A stretch of 64,000 nucleotides of DNA from Branchiostoma belcheri (lineage: Eukaryota; Chordata; Leptocardii; Amphioxiformes; Branchiostomatidae), in contig NW_017802713.1 of the NCBI RefSeq assembly GCF_001625305.1, positions 2,601,098-2,665,097 of the forward strand. Direction: 5' to 3'. Below are positions 32,401-47,400 of this stretch, in pieces (the first letter of the stretch is position 1; every line of letters starts with the position of its first letter). The notes under the pieces were generated by a model that was not told where the DNA came from, did no database searches, and saw only the letters and a list, made by a program, of their open reading frames with translations. The translations under genes were made by a program, and so were the position numbers.

Positions 32401-35400
32401 TACTGGGACACGTAGAAGACAACAGTTAGAAATGTTTTCTTTGTGAGGGTGGAAAACTTGGTGAAAATTTAGCATATCTTATTACCGGGTACCAAAATTT
32501 GAAAATTGGTGTAGCTGAAATCATAGCAAGACTCAGGGCTTGAATTACACAGGTGACATATAACTACATGTCCCTGGCAGTAAGTAATGTGTCCGTGCAA
32601 CTACAATTCTAAAGGAGCCATTAATATTGTAATGCTGGGATAAGTACAGCATTAGGCTCCATTTGTACGTAATGGCAGGCATTTGCATTGCTGGGGTTTT
32701 ATTTAGTGCCAGCTTTGACACGTAGAATATGTCTGGACGCAAGGCGCCGCCGCATAGATTTTTTACCATCTAAGTAATATAGTATCCATTTGCTGCATCG
32801 CTGATGAAAGAAATACGTGTGTGCTTCGGGCTGAGTGCTCAAAGGAGGCATTGATGTATATTCCTAATGCGACTAGACAAACCACCCATCGAAAAACAGA
32901 TCTGTACCTTTATCTCCACAATAACTGAAAAGCGAGGAGAAGTTGAATTTATATAAAGATAGTTAGTTAATTTTGTATCTGTTAACCGTGTCCATTCATC
33001 TTGTTTTGTTGTGACCTGTACTTAGCCAAGTGTTGCAGAAATGTGCAATAAAGGTCTTCATTCATCATTGAAAAGACTGAAAGGATCAGAAATACATTAA
33101 TATAGAATACAACACGGTGTATTCCGTATCACCCGAGGTACCAGCCCGACAGCGCGTCGGACCGCCCGACGGCTGAAGGCCGGAGGGAGATCCGATCCGC
33201 GGGAGGGCTGGGACCGAGGGTGATGCGGAATACACCGTGTTGTATTTTATTTATGTCATACCCACCCAAGAAAACATGCCTTTCAATGCCAAATGAGCGA
33301 AAATTTGGTGTCCCTAAACCCAACAAATGCAACAACATCAATTCCAACGTCCGAATTTTGTATTCGAATTTCGAAAGCGGTGCAAGCGGTTAGGGCGAAA
33401 CGCGTTCGAATCGTTCTATGGAACATTTGGAAGCCCCGGGCCGTACGCGTAAAGAACCCCCGGGCCGTACCGCTAGTTATCACACGGGCCGGAACACCCG
33501 TATCGAACGTAATCGCGGCCCTGGTAGGACATAATATTATGTACAGAAACTTGGTAGAAGCCTGATGTAGCTTGGAACTTTCAGAACTGTGCTAAATGCA
33601 AGATTTTGAAGTTTTTTTTTCGTTGCCTACACTGATTGTAACTAAAGTGATCAGAATTCAGGGCTCGTTCCTTCCACAGCTGTGAATTTTTGTTCATCCT
33701 CTCAATTAACTAGAGCAGCACATCGGCAGAACGTACTGCACCTGTGCAAAACCTCCATTTTTCCTGGTTTTCGTTGAATGTTTGGTCAATTTTGCATAAG
33801 AATTTTGCCCATTGCAGACGATATCATTCATTCATTCATTCATTCATTCATTCATTCATTCATTCATTCATTCATTCATTCATTCATTCATTCATTCATT
33901 CGTTCGTTCGTTCGTTCGTTCGTTCATTCATTCATTCATTCATTCCTTTCTTTAATTCATTCATCCATCCATCCATCCACTCATTCATTCATGTTTTCCA
34001 ACATAACATTTTGAAACTACAGACGGGATGTTAACATTATACAGTATGCGCAAATACAACCTTATATGAGCTGTTCTGCCAAAATGCTATGCACAATACA
34101 TTACGGGTTTTGCGCAGGTGCAGTACGTTCTGTGGATGTGCTTACTGGAGCAAAGTTTCGCCACCATGAAAATCCAAGGGCGTTATTTCCACTGGGAAAT
34201 TTTGAAGGAAGGTCAAAACTATTCCCAGCCTTTTTAGGGGCAAATTTCAAATCTTTTAATCTTGTGGAGGTATTGCGGCACCGTTGATGACCCAATGAAA
34301 ATACGATGAAGTTTCGATTTTTTGGCCGTCAAGAGGGACATCAATTTTGTGTTCCTCCCACGCAGTCCCCAAAATTCTGTCCAAAAACCAATTCTGGAGA
34401 AAGGGCTGAATTTGTATTCTGTTACCAGGTACATGTAGTTATATGCTAAGGTCAGAAGGTGGATGGCAGATAACTATGAAGAGAGGAGACAAGAAAAGGC
34501 TCTGATTTAATGTTTTGTTTCTTACTTTGATGCAGTGATATGTGATGTTGGCTGTGTATATGTGATGTTCCGACTGAATCAAAACCATTTGTACAATGAT
34601 TGAGTCAAAATTTTAAAATGTAGGAACCTTGTTTTTTTCGGTCGCCTTGTTTTTTTTTCGCCCGCTCGCATTAGATTTGGGGTTTGTGGAGATTGTCATC
34701 CATAAAATTTACTTGCTGTGGCCTAAGCCTTAAAGATTGGTGAACTCTCTTCAAGGCTAATAGATAGAAGGGCTAAAAAAATGCTGGCTAAATCTTAAGG
34801 TGCACCAGGGCACCTATATCTTATTCCCAAAAATGAGATTCAAGCCCTTTACTATGAAATGTACACTTCAATCAGTTTCAAAGGGAACCCAACTTCAAAA
34901 TACTTTCTCCTTGAACTGTGCCACCCTTTCTAAAACAAAAGAAGGCAACAAAGAAAATCCTTCTGGTTCCTCCCTGACAGGCGTTTATTAAGTATGTAGC
35001 CTCCACATGAGAAGTCATTGGTTAAATAGGTCAGGCGTACCCAGACAAATTACTCCTGTACGCAGGTTAGCTGTCGGAAGGAATATGGCCCAGTGGGCAA
35101 CCTGGTTCAAAAAGGATTTTGTACACTGGTAGTGCTGCATACCTACAATGTAAACCCACATTTAGGTTCAGGTCCGGATTCAAGTCCAGAGGTTTAGGTT
35201 CAGTTCCGGACTTGTAAGTCCAGACCTAAACCCATGGCATATACAAACTTGCATGATGGCAACCTTGCAATGTTGTTTGGGTGAAACTTTGACCACGTAA
35301 CATGGAGGCCGGTACTTGATGATGCCAGATGGCAATGTTTTTTTTCGAATTCATTTTGCAGCAAAGATTTTGCAATCTACGGAAGGTTTTAGGTGGTTTG

Positions 35401-38400
35401 GAAAGAAAAGGGGTATGTGAAATTGTCTTTTATGGTAATAAGTCCGGACTCGGTTCTTGACTTTTAGGTTTTTTTGGACTTGAACCTAAACATTCTTACA
35501 AGTCCAGATCCAAGTCCAGTGAACCGGTATGCAGCACTTTACACTGGTAATAGGTACACAGCACTGTGTGCCATATTCCTTCCGACAGCTAACCTGCTGT
35601 TGGTTGCCCAGTCTTACAGCAAAAATTAGGTTGCCCATCAGAATTCTAGGTTTCCCCACCTATAAGTTACTACTTCTCTAATTAAGTAATGTTACATACA
35701 TAAGCCTTTGACAATATTTCTAACAGCCTTTAGTTAACTGATACTAATAATAGCCATTAATACCTAAAATTAAAAAGCATCTGCTGGATACAGTGGTGCA
35801 AGCCAAGTGGGCATGATTTCGTTTGGGGGGGGGGTGGCATTATTAAAAATCAGGTAGCACACTGGGCTACCTGGGTTCAAAAATAGGTTGCCCCAACTAG
35901 AATTTGGTTGCCCGGGGCAACTGGGCAACCAGGTACATGTATTTGCACGCTGCCTAAACCCAGGTTCAGGTTCAGATTCAAGTCTAGAGATTTAGGTTCA
36001 TGTCCGGTCTTATAAGTCCGGACCTAAACCCAGGGCATATACAAAATATGGAACAGACTTCTCAGTTAACATTCATTTTTCCCAATGGAAAATTATCCCG
36101 GGGCATCTTTCGTAGTGAGCACAGCACTACCAGGGTTTAGAAGCAAGATAATGTTCCGTAAATAATGTCATCAGTCATATATGTATATTCAAGGAGATTA
36201 AATACAAATATTGTGTGTATACTAAAAAACCTTGTATTTAACCTCCTTGGTATATTGTATAACATCTGTGTCCATAATATCACCAGGGTCCATAATATCG
36301 CCACCTTGAGAAACAGTGTGCTTTGAGATATTTTTACTGCAACATACTTTTGGTATGCACTCCTGCACACCTCAAATGTACATACCTAGGGTATGTTGCA
36401 GTAAAAATATCTTTAAGCACACTTTTTCTCAAGGTGGCGATATTATGGACCCTGGTGATATTATGGACACAGATGTTATATCTTTTCTGCTTCTACAGAT
36501 GGAAGATGATTTTACCATTTAGGGATAAAGACTAATCCCAACCATGCATGACAGTATCTAGTGATGGAATAGATACATGTACACACTGGGATGTTTTCCT
36601 TCCAGTATTGATTCTGAGGTCTGCTCGAAATACTGGGTGCATGTGCACCTTAGTGCACCCAAGTTTTTTCTGTGGGTGTACCAGTGCACCCAGATATTTT
36701 TGTAGGTTTATGTATGTTAAGATTTTAAAAATAATTATGTATAGTTAGTAAACAGCATATTCTTTTTTTTGACAAATATTTATACCAAAACACACAACTA
36801 AAGTTCAGCTACACTGGGGAGCTTTTGAGACGCACTCTGTCTCCTGACTTCAACCCGGTTAAGATCTTGTCTTGGAGTTCTCTTGTCACGTGACTTGATG
36901 GGATAATCACGTGACAAGAGACAGTCATATACAGGTTGCAGGTAGTGACACAGAAAAATAATAAAATCATTGTTGTTACAGTTACTTTTCTATAGAAATG
37001 AAACATCACAATATATAATAAGTTTTTTTCTGATATTCTAGTCTTACTTGTACAATATTTTGTTTCATATGATGCACCCAAACTATTTTTTGTGTACCCA
37101 ATTTTTTACCTTGGGTGCATCAGTGTACCTATTCCAAGAAATGAATTTTGAGCCCTGTATATGTTATCGTTTCTTCTATCCAGGGAGACCCAGGTTGCCA
37201 AACTACGCTGCATCCTGCACTATTTTGAAAGACTGGCTGAAGACCCTGAAGGACCCCAGGGTAACATCACCTTCACCAGAAAGGTACATTTTATCTTACT
37301 TAGCACAACGACACGCGTGGTGTGAATTGTGTATACGGGTACAATACATTATGGATGTTATGGCCACTGCACCATCATTTTGGTACAGCTCCAAAATAGC
37401 TTGAACATTTAGTACACAGCTCTAGGCAATGGACCTGAACAAATTAGAACATGTGTGGACATATATTTTGCTGATAAAAATGTGAATGAAGGTAAGAATC
37501 GTGCAGCATTGATGCATGAATTACATTACATGCATGACAGACTCTGTTTTTAGTATTTACTGGTAATTGTCATCTAATTGTCTGTTCATATCGGAATTCT
37601 ACATCAACTTTGCTACGTCAGGCTAGAGCTGCATGTGTACCTAAACAAATTTTAGGTACAGATACAGGTACACAGGTTTAGGTACAGGTTCAGACCTGAA
37701 CCGGAACAATTCAACCAATTAACATGCTCTTCTGAACTTTTTCAATAACAAGAAAAACAGTAATAAACTTGACAGTTAAGGTTTAGTTTTCCTTAATTGA
37801 GAATACTCAGACATGTTTTTGTTTCTCTTGAACACACTGTCCTTACACAAATGCAAAAATTGACTTTAGACCAGGTCAGCTTGATTTCATAATTAAACAT
37901 GTAACACCTGTCCTTGGTGCTGAATGAGAAATCCATTGGGTAAGACTAGTGCTTTCTGTTTCTAGTGATTTGAGTGTAATTGCTTCATCCAAAAAAAAAA
38001 TAATAATATGTGACCTGTACACCTCCTAACAAGCTAACATAAAATCAAGGAGTTGTTTTGATAGGAATATACAGACAAAAATGAAAAGGCTAACCAAAAA
38101 CTCTCTTATTGAAACTCATTACTTTGTAGAATAAGTCCTGTCCTTGGTGCTGAATAACAATTCCACTGAGTATTGTATGTTCATTGTTCCTCCTGCCTCT
38201 AGATCCATTGAAATATGATGTCTCTTACTGAGATTTGATGAAATTTCAAAAGCAGATATTACAGTTGCTGGGTGCCATAGATACAAAAGGAGACTTGTAT
38301 CCTAAATGTCATTTTAGGTTTAGGCAGTCTGTAACTAAATGTCCCTTAAAATCTTTTCTGCATTGGATGGTTGTATTTTCACAGATCTTTTCAAAATAGC

Positions 38401-41400
38401 TTTGTGATACAGGTAAGCCCTGATCCTCAGAAGATAATTCTGTATCACCAGGTACCTACTTACTATACGGGAACTTGTAAGGTTAGGTCCATGTTTGAGT
38501 CACTTTGATGTCCTCTGAGTGTGCATCTCTGTAAGGAAGAGTCTTACTGGAACCGTGCCAAGCCAGATGAGCCATATGGGCAGGGCACATCTGTCATGAC
38601 TACAGGCCTCTTTCATGTCTAATTGTGCACATAGGGAGAGACTATGGCCATCTACTGAGGCCTTGATGTGAGGCCTAGGAAAAAAATGTTGTGTTTCCTG
38701 CTTTCCAACCGAACTGAGAAAAACTTAGACCCTAGACTTTTTTTTGGGGGGGGGGACCCCTGCAAGGAACATAAATAATTGTTTGAGCTGATCCTCTTCT
38801 AAGCTCCCTGATCTGACACCAGAGTGATGAAACATTGTACACATGCTCGTAACCAGGATTTTGAATTGGGGGGGGGGGGTTTCTTCCCACTGGAGCGGCG
38901 AAGGCGCGAGGTTCCTAGGGGGGTCCGGGGGCATGTTCCCCCGGAAAATTTTGAAAAATGAACAGTCTAAAATGGCATTTCGTGCAATTTTGAGAGGATT
39001 TCCAAGAAAAAAACAGAGATAAATTTTCATTCAATGACAAAGGGAGCAGTTTTTCTATGATTCCAGTCCATCTTTTGAAGAAAAATCTTGGACCTTTACA
39101 TAAAAAGTGGACCAAAAAGTGGACCTTTACATAAAAAGTGGACAAAAAAGTGGACCTTTGAGCTTTGTGGGGGAGCCTTCCGAACCCCCCCTGGCTACGG
39201 GCATTGCCATTGAAACACTACATGTATGCGGTGAGCCCCTAACTCATTATAACCATATAGTACGTGCAGGGTCATCTTAGTAAACCCTGCATTATACAGG
39301 AAATCTAAGTAAGGTCAGGCCGTGCTAATCTCTGTGGACAGTATTTGGCATTTAGATTAGGAGAAAATCAATTACGAGGCAGACCTGAGCCATAAGTGAT
39401 TCCAGGAGACCATCTTGTGGATGAAAACTGCATGATGGGTGGACGTGCAGAGCATGAAGAAAACTTCAACGTGACGTAAACTTGTTCTGATCTTCAAATC
39501 CTGTGGTTAAGATACATGTAGCTTGTAAGTTTTTAAACTTTACAAGCTGCAAAATACTTAACCTCCTCAACTTTGGTAACATGAAACTTAAAAGTTTCGT
39601 GTTACCAAAGTTGAGGAGGTTAGATATTTTCAAAATTGTTACTTTCAATGTTAATGTGTTTGCATCTCAGCTGTGTAAGTCAAAAAGCTATTATAATATT
39701 ACAATGTAAATACAATTCAGCAGTATTTTGAAGCAGATAACAACTGTTTTTCTGGGCTACATTTATGAGAACAGTTAAGAATCCTTATCAAAGATCCCCA
39801 GATTAAGATTTAAATCCTGACCAAGGACTAGTCCTTCATGACATCAAACACAATCATAATCTAACAGTATTACAGAAAACGAAAATTCATTTAATATATT
39901 TGCATGCAGAAGTCAGCCATATGATTTACAATACTTGTGTCCTAAATGTAATACTTAGCCTCATTTATAGTATTACCAATTGTCATGTAAAATAAAACAA
40001 TTATTATCTTGTCACGGGAAAACCTAACACTTGCTACATACATGTACACTGAGCACTGGGATCCAGTGGCATCAGGCTTGTAGCTAGGGGGTGTCTTTTA
40101 GACTCCCGGTACTGAAAAACTAACAAGAAATTAGACTCCCTACTTTTTGGTAGGACACGCTAAAGACACCCTAAAAAACCACATGCCTCCCTTCAGTCTT
40201 ACTATAATTAATACAAAATTGATTTTGTAACTAAGGAAAAAAAACTTGCAGCCTGTGTTCCTCAAAATTTGTACCTCAAAATGTGGAAACTAGTATTTGA
40301 GAGCATTACAAATTTCATAAAAGCCCCCTAAAAAGCTAAATGCTCGGTGCACAACTTTGCTGTGCATAGCATACAATAAAAAAAATGGACACCCAACAAA
40401 AAAATCCCTAGCCAAAAGCCTGCCGCTACATATATTTTATAGATGGTCAGCCCGCCAGCAGACTGCACATAAAATAATTTGTTTCTCACGCGAAATGGAA
40501 AGCTCATGACTCGCACGAGGTAGCGGGCATCACAGTTTGTCAACGTCCTAACTGCCAGATCGGTGTTGATGGCTGTTGAGTCTGTATTGCTAAAACGCCA
40601 GAAGCTTTTCTTTCCCCCAGTGGCAGAGCTGTCTTTCATGTGCTATTAATAGGTTTATCCTGCCATCTACACGTACGCATCTCTCCTGCAGCTGTAAGGC
40701 CACAGCAAGTAAATTTTATGGATGACATCCTCCGCAGATTCCAAATCTAATGCAAGTGGGCGAAAAAAAACAAGGCGTGCCAAAAAAAACAACGTTCCTA
40801 TAATTTAAAATTTTGACTTAATTATAATTTGTACAAATGGTTTTGATTCAGTAGGAACATACATGTAACATATACTCAGCCAGCATCACATATCACTGCA
40901 TCAAAGTAAGAAACAAAACATTAAAATCAGTCTCAGACTTTTCTTGTCGCCTCTCTTCATAGTCATTTGCCATCCACCTTCCGGCATGGCAACAGACATC
41001 TTTGCCCATTTTCAGCTCGCTGACCACTGACAGAAGGCAACAAAAAAATTTTTTTTTCCAAAATCAGGTGAAAATTAATGCGCGCGCTAATGTCATCCAT
41101 AAAAATTACTTGCTGTGGCCTAAGTAGAAAGCTGTGAGTCAAAGTGCTGTCTGTCTGAGATAGCTGAAGTATTGGTCTGGGAGGTTTGCATTACTGCTGA
41201 CAACATAATCAACCTTTCAAGCTAGGCTCTGACAGTTCCAGTGAATTTCAGATGGAAATCTCATACACTGTCTGTCTCTTGTCCTTTTCTTCGGATGCCT
41301 AGCCTGGGTGTCATCCGATTTGTAATGGCTACCCCGAAAAAAATTTTTCGGGGTAGCAGTTACAAATCGGATGGCACCCAGGCTATCGGATGCCTGCATA

Positions 41401-44400
41401 CTAATTTTTTCCGTATGGATACATTTTGTTTTCAGTTGTTTTTCAGTAGAGTGACAGGAAGTGCAGGGGGAATGGTGTAACCACAGACTGACAGGAAGGT
41501 CAAATTGGAGGTCAAAATGGCCTCCCCCACTGGCTGGGAGCAAGTGAGATTGAATATTGGAGGTCGAAAATGTCTCGCCTTAGGCCACACCAATTTAATT
41601 TGTTGCTTCTCGGATCGCCCTGTCCATTTTTTTCTGATTTGCAAAAAGAAAAAAAATTGTTTGAGTTCTAAATTAACTACAAAATGCTCATGAAAGACAT
41701 ATTTTGGCCCCAACAGTTGAAATAAAAGTTCAAAATATATTGTAACTATAAACCAGCCTAGTATGTTCACTTCATGGCTCATATTGTAAGATTTCCGGCT
41801 ATCATGGGGTGCATTGGCCTGTTTTTTTTTCTTGCCCTGTTATTCCTGATTTTTTTCTGAAAAAATCTGAGAAACAACAAATTAAATTGGTGTGGCCTTA
41901 GACTGGAAGGAAGAGACAGTGGAATATGCAAATTTGTACAACTGCTAATTATCTTGTTCCCTGTTGTCCTACCAGGTGGTGAGTGAGGAGCACCTGCCCA
42001 GCTGGGACACCTGGCTGTCATGTGACAAACAGCTGTGTCCAGTCACAGTCGTCCAGCAGGGAGTAATAGAGGATTCTGGGAGTCACACTCTCCAGGTATG
42101 TCACATTTGCCACATTGTATAAAATGTTTTTTCTTTTGCATATCAAAGTTTTGCAAATAACAGTATACTGTAATTCACTTTATGTTCACGGTAGCAGAAT
42201 TTCACGATCTGACAGGTGCAGGAAAAAGAAAGTCCAGGAATTATTAAATTTTGTTAACTGTTACATAGGTTCACGGTACAGTGAACATAACAGTACTGAG
42301 CAAAAATCAGAAAATACAGTAGCCCAAGGCCATGAGGACCATTGTCAGATTATCTCATGCAAATTTCCACCTAATAGTATGCTACAGTAGGAGAGAATTT
42401 TGTTGGTAAAGATCCTCGGAAATATCCTTCTTTTGATTGTAATCATATTAAAACAAAGAAATAATGCATTGACGTAAGCAAGGAGCCTTGACGTAAAAAT
42501 TTAGGGGTCAGGTCCTGAAACTTATTTATACTTCAACACAGTAGCATGTCCTGTTTGCTCAAATATTTTAACAATTTGAATGATGGATTGACTTGTATCA
42601 TGTCAACTTTCTCAGTACATACTCACAAGCAGTGAGAACTTCCGTGCTTGGCTGCCATCACAGAGGGGAGATGTACACATCTTGTTGGTTTTAACTGCGT
42701 TGAATGCAACAAGGCATTAAAATCAGATGGGATAGCTGCCTGCTATGTTATAAAAAGGGAACCTAAAACAGGGTTCTAGCTAGGATTTAATTTTAGCGTA
42801 GTGATACTGGCCGCATGTCAAGGAAGCGAAGCGACCGAGAGGGGGGATGGGGCGGAGCTTTTAAAAAATTGAGCTAAAAAAAGGGGCCATTTGAGGGATA
42901 CCCAAAGGCAAAAAACTTATTTCTAAGGTATGTACAATGTATCCTTGATTGGTAATTTTTCACATTTGATCTGGCATTCTTGAACAAAGAAATACAGTCA
43001 CAATGCCCCTATGCTGTATTGAAAATTTAGCGTAGGGGGAAAAATTTAGCGTAGGGGGTGAAAATTATAGCGTAGGGGGCCCCTACGCTACTTTGCACTA
43101 GGTAGAACCCTGCTAAAATCTAGGAAACAGGGCAATATAGCCTTAGTTTGTATGGACTCCAATGATACAATATGCTAAGAGCCATACAGTAACATGCATT
43201 TTGCATGTAGTTAAGGTTTTGGGTATGGTTGCAAATGGAAAAGGTAATTGAATTGAAAGGATAAAATGGAAATTTAATTTTCAAAAGAATTGGTTGTCAG
43301 AAGAAATGCTTGCGGTAATACATCTGTTTAGCTTTTTATTTCAAAATAAGCCCTTTGCTTTCAAAATGTTCACACATGCAATACCTTCTCAATTCTTCAC
43401 GAGTCAGATTCCAATCAATTTATATGCAGGCCAAATTGTTCTTTTCTCAGACTGATGCACATCTCTTGTTTTATTTTTTGTGTCCTGTAGATGGACTTTG
43501 CCAACAAGCTCATAGGTGGCGGGGTGCTAAATCAGGGAAGGGTTCAGGTGAGTTATTTTGCAGCTGACAGTAAAGATTATTTTATCATGTGTTACTGTAC
43601 TGAGTCATGCAATACGATCATGGGGTCATGTGGGTGACAGAGTGCTAGGCTCAGGACCAAGAGGTCCCAGGTTCCAGTCCTGACATGCCACTGATCTTAT
43701 GGGAAAGGCACTTAACACGTCTTTCCTCACTTAACTCAAGTAAAAATGAGTATTGTCCTGTTCTGTATACAGTATTTATCCTCTGCATTGGTGGCATCAT
43801 AAAATGAGTTGAAATAACTTGAGTGTGCCCTCACCATGTCTAGTCATGAAATGTTGGAATATAAAAAAAATACAATGATTATCATGCAATGTAAGCATGC
43901 AATACAGTCATGCAATGCAACACCGTCATGTACAAATTTGAGTGTAACATTGAAGTATCTATCTATATACATCATGTATATAAATAAACAATAAATAATA
44001 AATTTCAAAGAAGCAAGATATGCTAATGAAGGGCATAAAATAGTAGTCTGTTGCATACTTTTAAGTTCTAAGCAGTTGTCGAATATATGTAACATGTATG
44101 CTGACAAAGTCACCCCAACTTGCAGAGGTTTAGAAAGAATATCAGCACATGATTTGGAAACGACCAGATGCCAACAGGCAAAGAAGTATCTGGGCTCGAA
44201 ATTCATTTTTGGGAGTAGGTGTACCTAAAACCTAAAAAATTGGGTGCACAAAAATTTTTTGGATGCACCATACAAAACAAAACCTAATAATCAATCTTAC
44301 TGCTTCTCTTCTAAGCTTGATCTGAATTGGGAGCTAACTTCAAAATCTTACACAAGTACATTGTACTACAACAAAGATTTTACTATTTTTCTGACCCTTA

Positions 44401-47400
44401 GAATATCCTGTGTACTATTATACATTTAATATGTACAAAAATATCAACAAAAATATTTGGGTGCACAGTTATCAAATAAAGTTTATCAAATAAAAATTGG
44501 ATGCACAGTTCCAAATTTGGGTGCACCAAGGTGCACATGCACCCAGTATGCACCAAGGTGCACATGCACCCAGTATTTCAAGCCCTGTGTATGCATTGTA
44601 ACCTCAATTAACACCAGAAAACTAGTTCGTGAACGTGTATTTTGATGTCATTTGAAACCTTTCAGGCATAGCGAGGAAAAACAAGCATGCGACGCATGAC
44701 GTCATACCTGTTATTCCTACCTCCAGGCGGTTTGCCCAAATGACAGATTTCATTTGTGTAGCCTTGTCAACATGCCAGGATGGCAGTCAAGTTTGACATG
44801 AATAATTTATTCTACATGTCAAGTAACAGTTTCAGACAGCTCCATGTTGTGTCTGCTTCCCGGTGATAAAACAGCCTGAAATGACAGTTGCTGTAATGTC
44901 TAATGGATGAACAGGGCTGGAAATACTAAGTGCACCCAAATTTGGAGCTGTGCATCCAATTTTTTTCTGTGAGTGCGTCAGTGCACTCAAATATTTTTAA
45001 AATTAGTAGGTTTACAAAATACTATACAAAATATATTACTGTAACAATGTACATTGTGTAGATGTAAAAATGTATATTCTTGTGCCAGAAAAATAACAAA
45101 ATAAAAATGTTACAGTTAGTATTTTTGCTAACATTCTTTTAAATAACTTGTATGGTGCAACCAAAAAAATTGTGTGCACTAGTGCACCTTTTCCCCAAAA
45201 TGACTTTCAAGGCCTGATTAATGATAGATGAGCTCAGGAAGTTTCAGATTACACAATATTCTTGCCAAGTCCAATTGTAAATTCATGGGGAATTTGCATC
45301 ACTGTATCACAAAATGATTAGCCATCAGAAATGCTATTAAGGCTGTATAATATCCCCTCTACCCAATAACTGTAAATTTGATTTTGATTGATGTGCAAGA
45401 GCATTAAAAAAAGAGTTTGAGCTGTTTATTTGATACACTGTAACTAGAAAAGTAATATTTGCAAAGAAATTCATAATGTTTACCTTCGCATATGGTCTAC
45501 CCTGTTAATTCTTACACATGAACATAATTATATGGTCACAGGAGTCTAAATCCCTCCTGCCATAAAATTGCAACATTATGTAACCCAACACCAGTTACCA
45601 TGGTGAGAGACAGTCTGGTTCAGTCAGGTCAGAGGTCACTGTTTGGAGAAGAAGAGGAAGAGGAAACGTAGCAAAAACAATATGTTTTTCTTTGGTAAAC
45701 ATAATTATAATGAGTTGTGCCTATTTGATGCTAACCACAATATTCAAGATTAAAAACTACTTGATGTAGGATTTTGCCAGGTAGTACTTTCACAGAGGAA
45801 GAAAAAAAAACTTTTTCAAGTCCAAACTAACTTGCAGCACCTGTTTCCTACTGTGTCTAGGAGGAAATCAGGTTCTGTATCTGTCCAGAGCTGATCACTT
45901 CTATGCTGTTTATGGAGAAAATGGATGCCAACGAGGCCATCCAGATTGCAGGGTTTGAGCAGTTCTCACACTACACTGGGTATGGCCGCACCTTGGGGTA
46001 TGGAGGAGACTGCAAGGACAATTCTGAGGTTTGTCTAGTACTTTGATATACCAGTATATGAAGTAGGGAAAACACAATCTTAAAGATGGAAGAGCAGCCC
46101 TGAAATTGTACACTAACAAAACATATTCTAGTACCTAGATACTGGAAAATGTTCTGTAGATTATTCTCAATCTCACCTTATTCTACATTTTACAATGTAG
46201 CTTTGGCTATTGAATAGGCTGTTTTCTTTAGCACCAGCTCAGACGAGTTGGATCAATGCAGAAGCTCCACCTAGCAGCTGAAGTCATGTCTGCAGTGAAA
46301 CAAATTGATCTGCCATTTCTTGCAATGAGCCTTTGCTCAAAGGGGAAAGATACTGTAGTTTACTCCAAAGCTTATTTTTAAGTAATTTTCCTTTTATTAA
46401 TGAGTAATTTTGATTTTTTTATGGTGATGCTAATTTTTTTTCCTTGTAGGTGAATGCAGATGGCAACATTGAGACGACCTTGTGTGCAATAGATGCCCAA
46501 AACTACAACAGGAGAAAACATGATGAACAATACAAGCAAGGAAATCTTCTCAGAGATCTAAACAAGGCTTACGTAGGATTCAGTCCACCTTTGGATGAAA
46601 GACCACCTGCCATTGGCCCTGACAGGCAGGACAAGCTTGAAATTGACCAATCATCTTCCTGGTCTGATGATGACTTTCACACAGCGTTTGGAAGTTTTGA
46701 AGAGGAGCACAACATAGAAGGTATGAATTTAAAGTACATTAATTATATTATAAATGTTGTGCTTGCATAATGTTATTTCTAAATTATTCAGTAATTCATT
46801 AAAAGTGTAAATTATAAAGTTTCAATCAGTTCAATTACTGTTACAGTACTGTTACAGTACATTTGCCTCAATCAAAAGCTTTCTATGCATTATAAAAAAG
46901 AAACAAGTTTCTCAAATTTGGAAATAAGTTGGACCTTTGATTTAGGTCTAATCTGTTGGCATGTTTACATAGCAAGAAGGAACTTATTCAGACAAACACC
47001 CAGCTGAACAACTTGTACCTGTTGTATTTTCCCTGCAGTTTCTGCCATGGGGTCTGTATGGGAAGATCTGCCGGGGTCTGTATGGGAAGATCTGCCGTTC
47101 AACAGTGATGAGGATGAGCAGGGCGTGGCAATGGTTCTCATGGCAACAGACTGGTGCATGGATGACATCACTACAGGTCCGTCTGCCAGTCCTGTATCTC
47201 GCCTCCACCCCAAGCGGAGACAGGAGCGTGCCTTCTCCCCCTCCAGCCAAGAGTCCGGGTCCAGCGAATACTTCGACGCGGTGGAAAACATCGAGCTGAC
47301 CTCTCCTCGAGGTTCCATCGAGGAGGAGAACATCCACTTCCGACACCACATGGTGCAGAATTTCGCCATCTCGCTTGCCAAGAACCTCCTACACGAGAGC

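Noticed and set aside
33744..34034. FIHSFIHS repeat protein
   Set aside because: Translation of the ATTC microsatellite.
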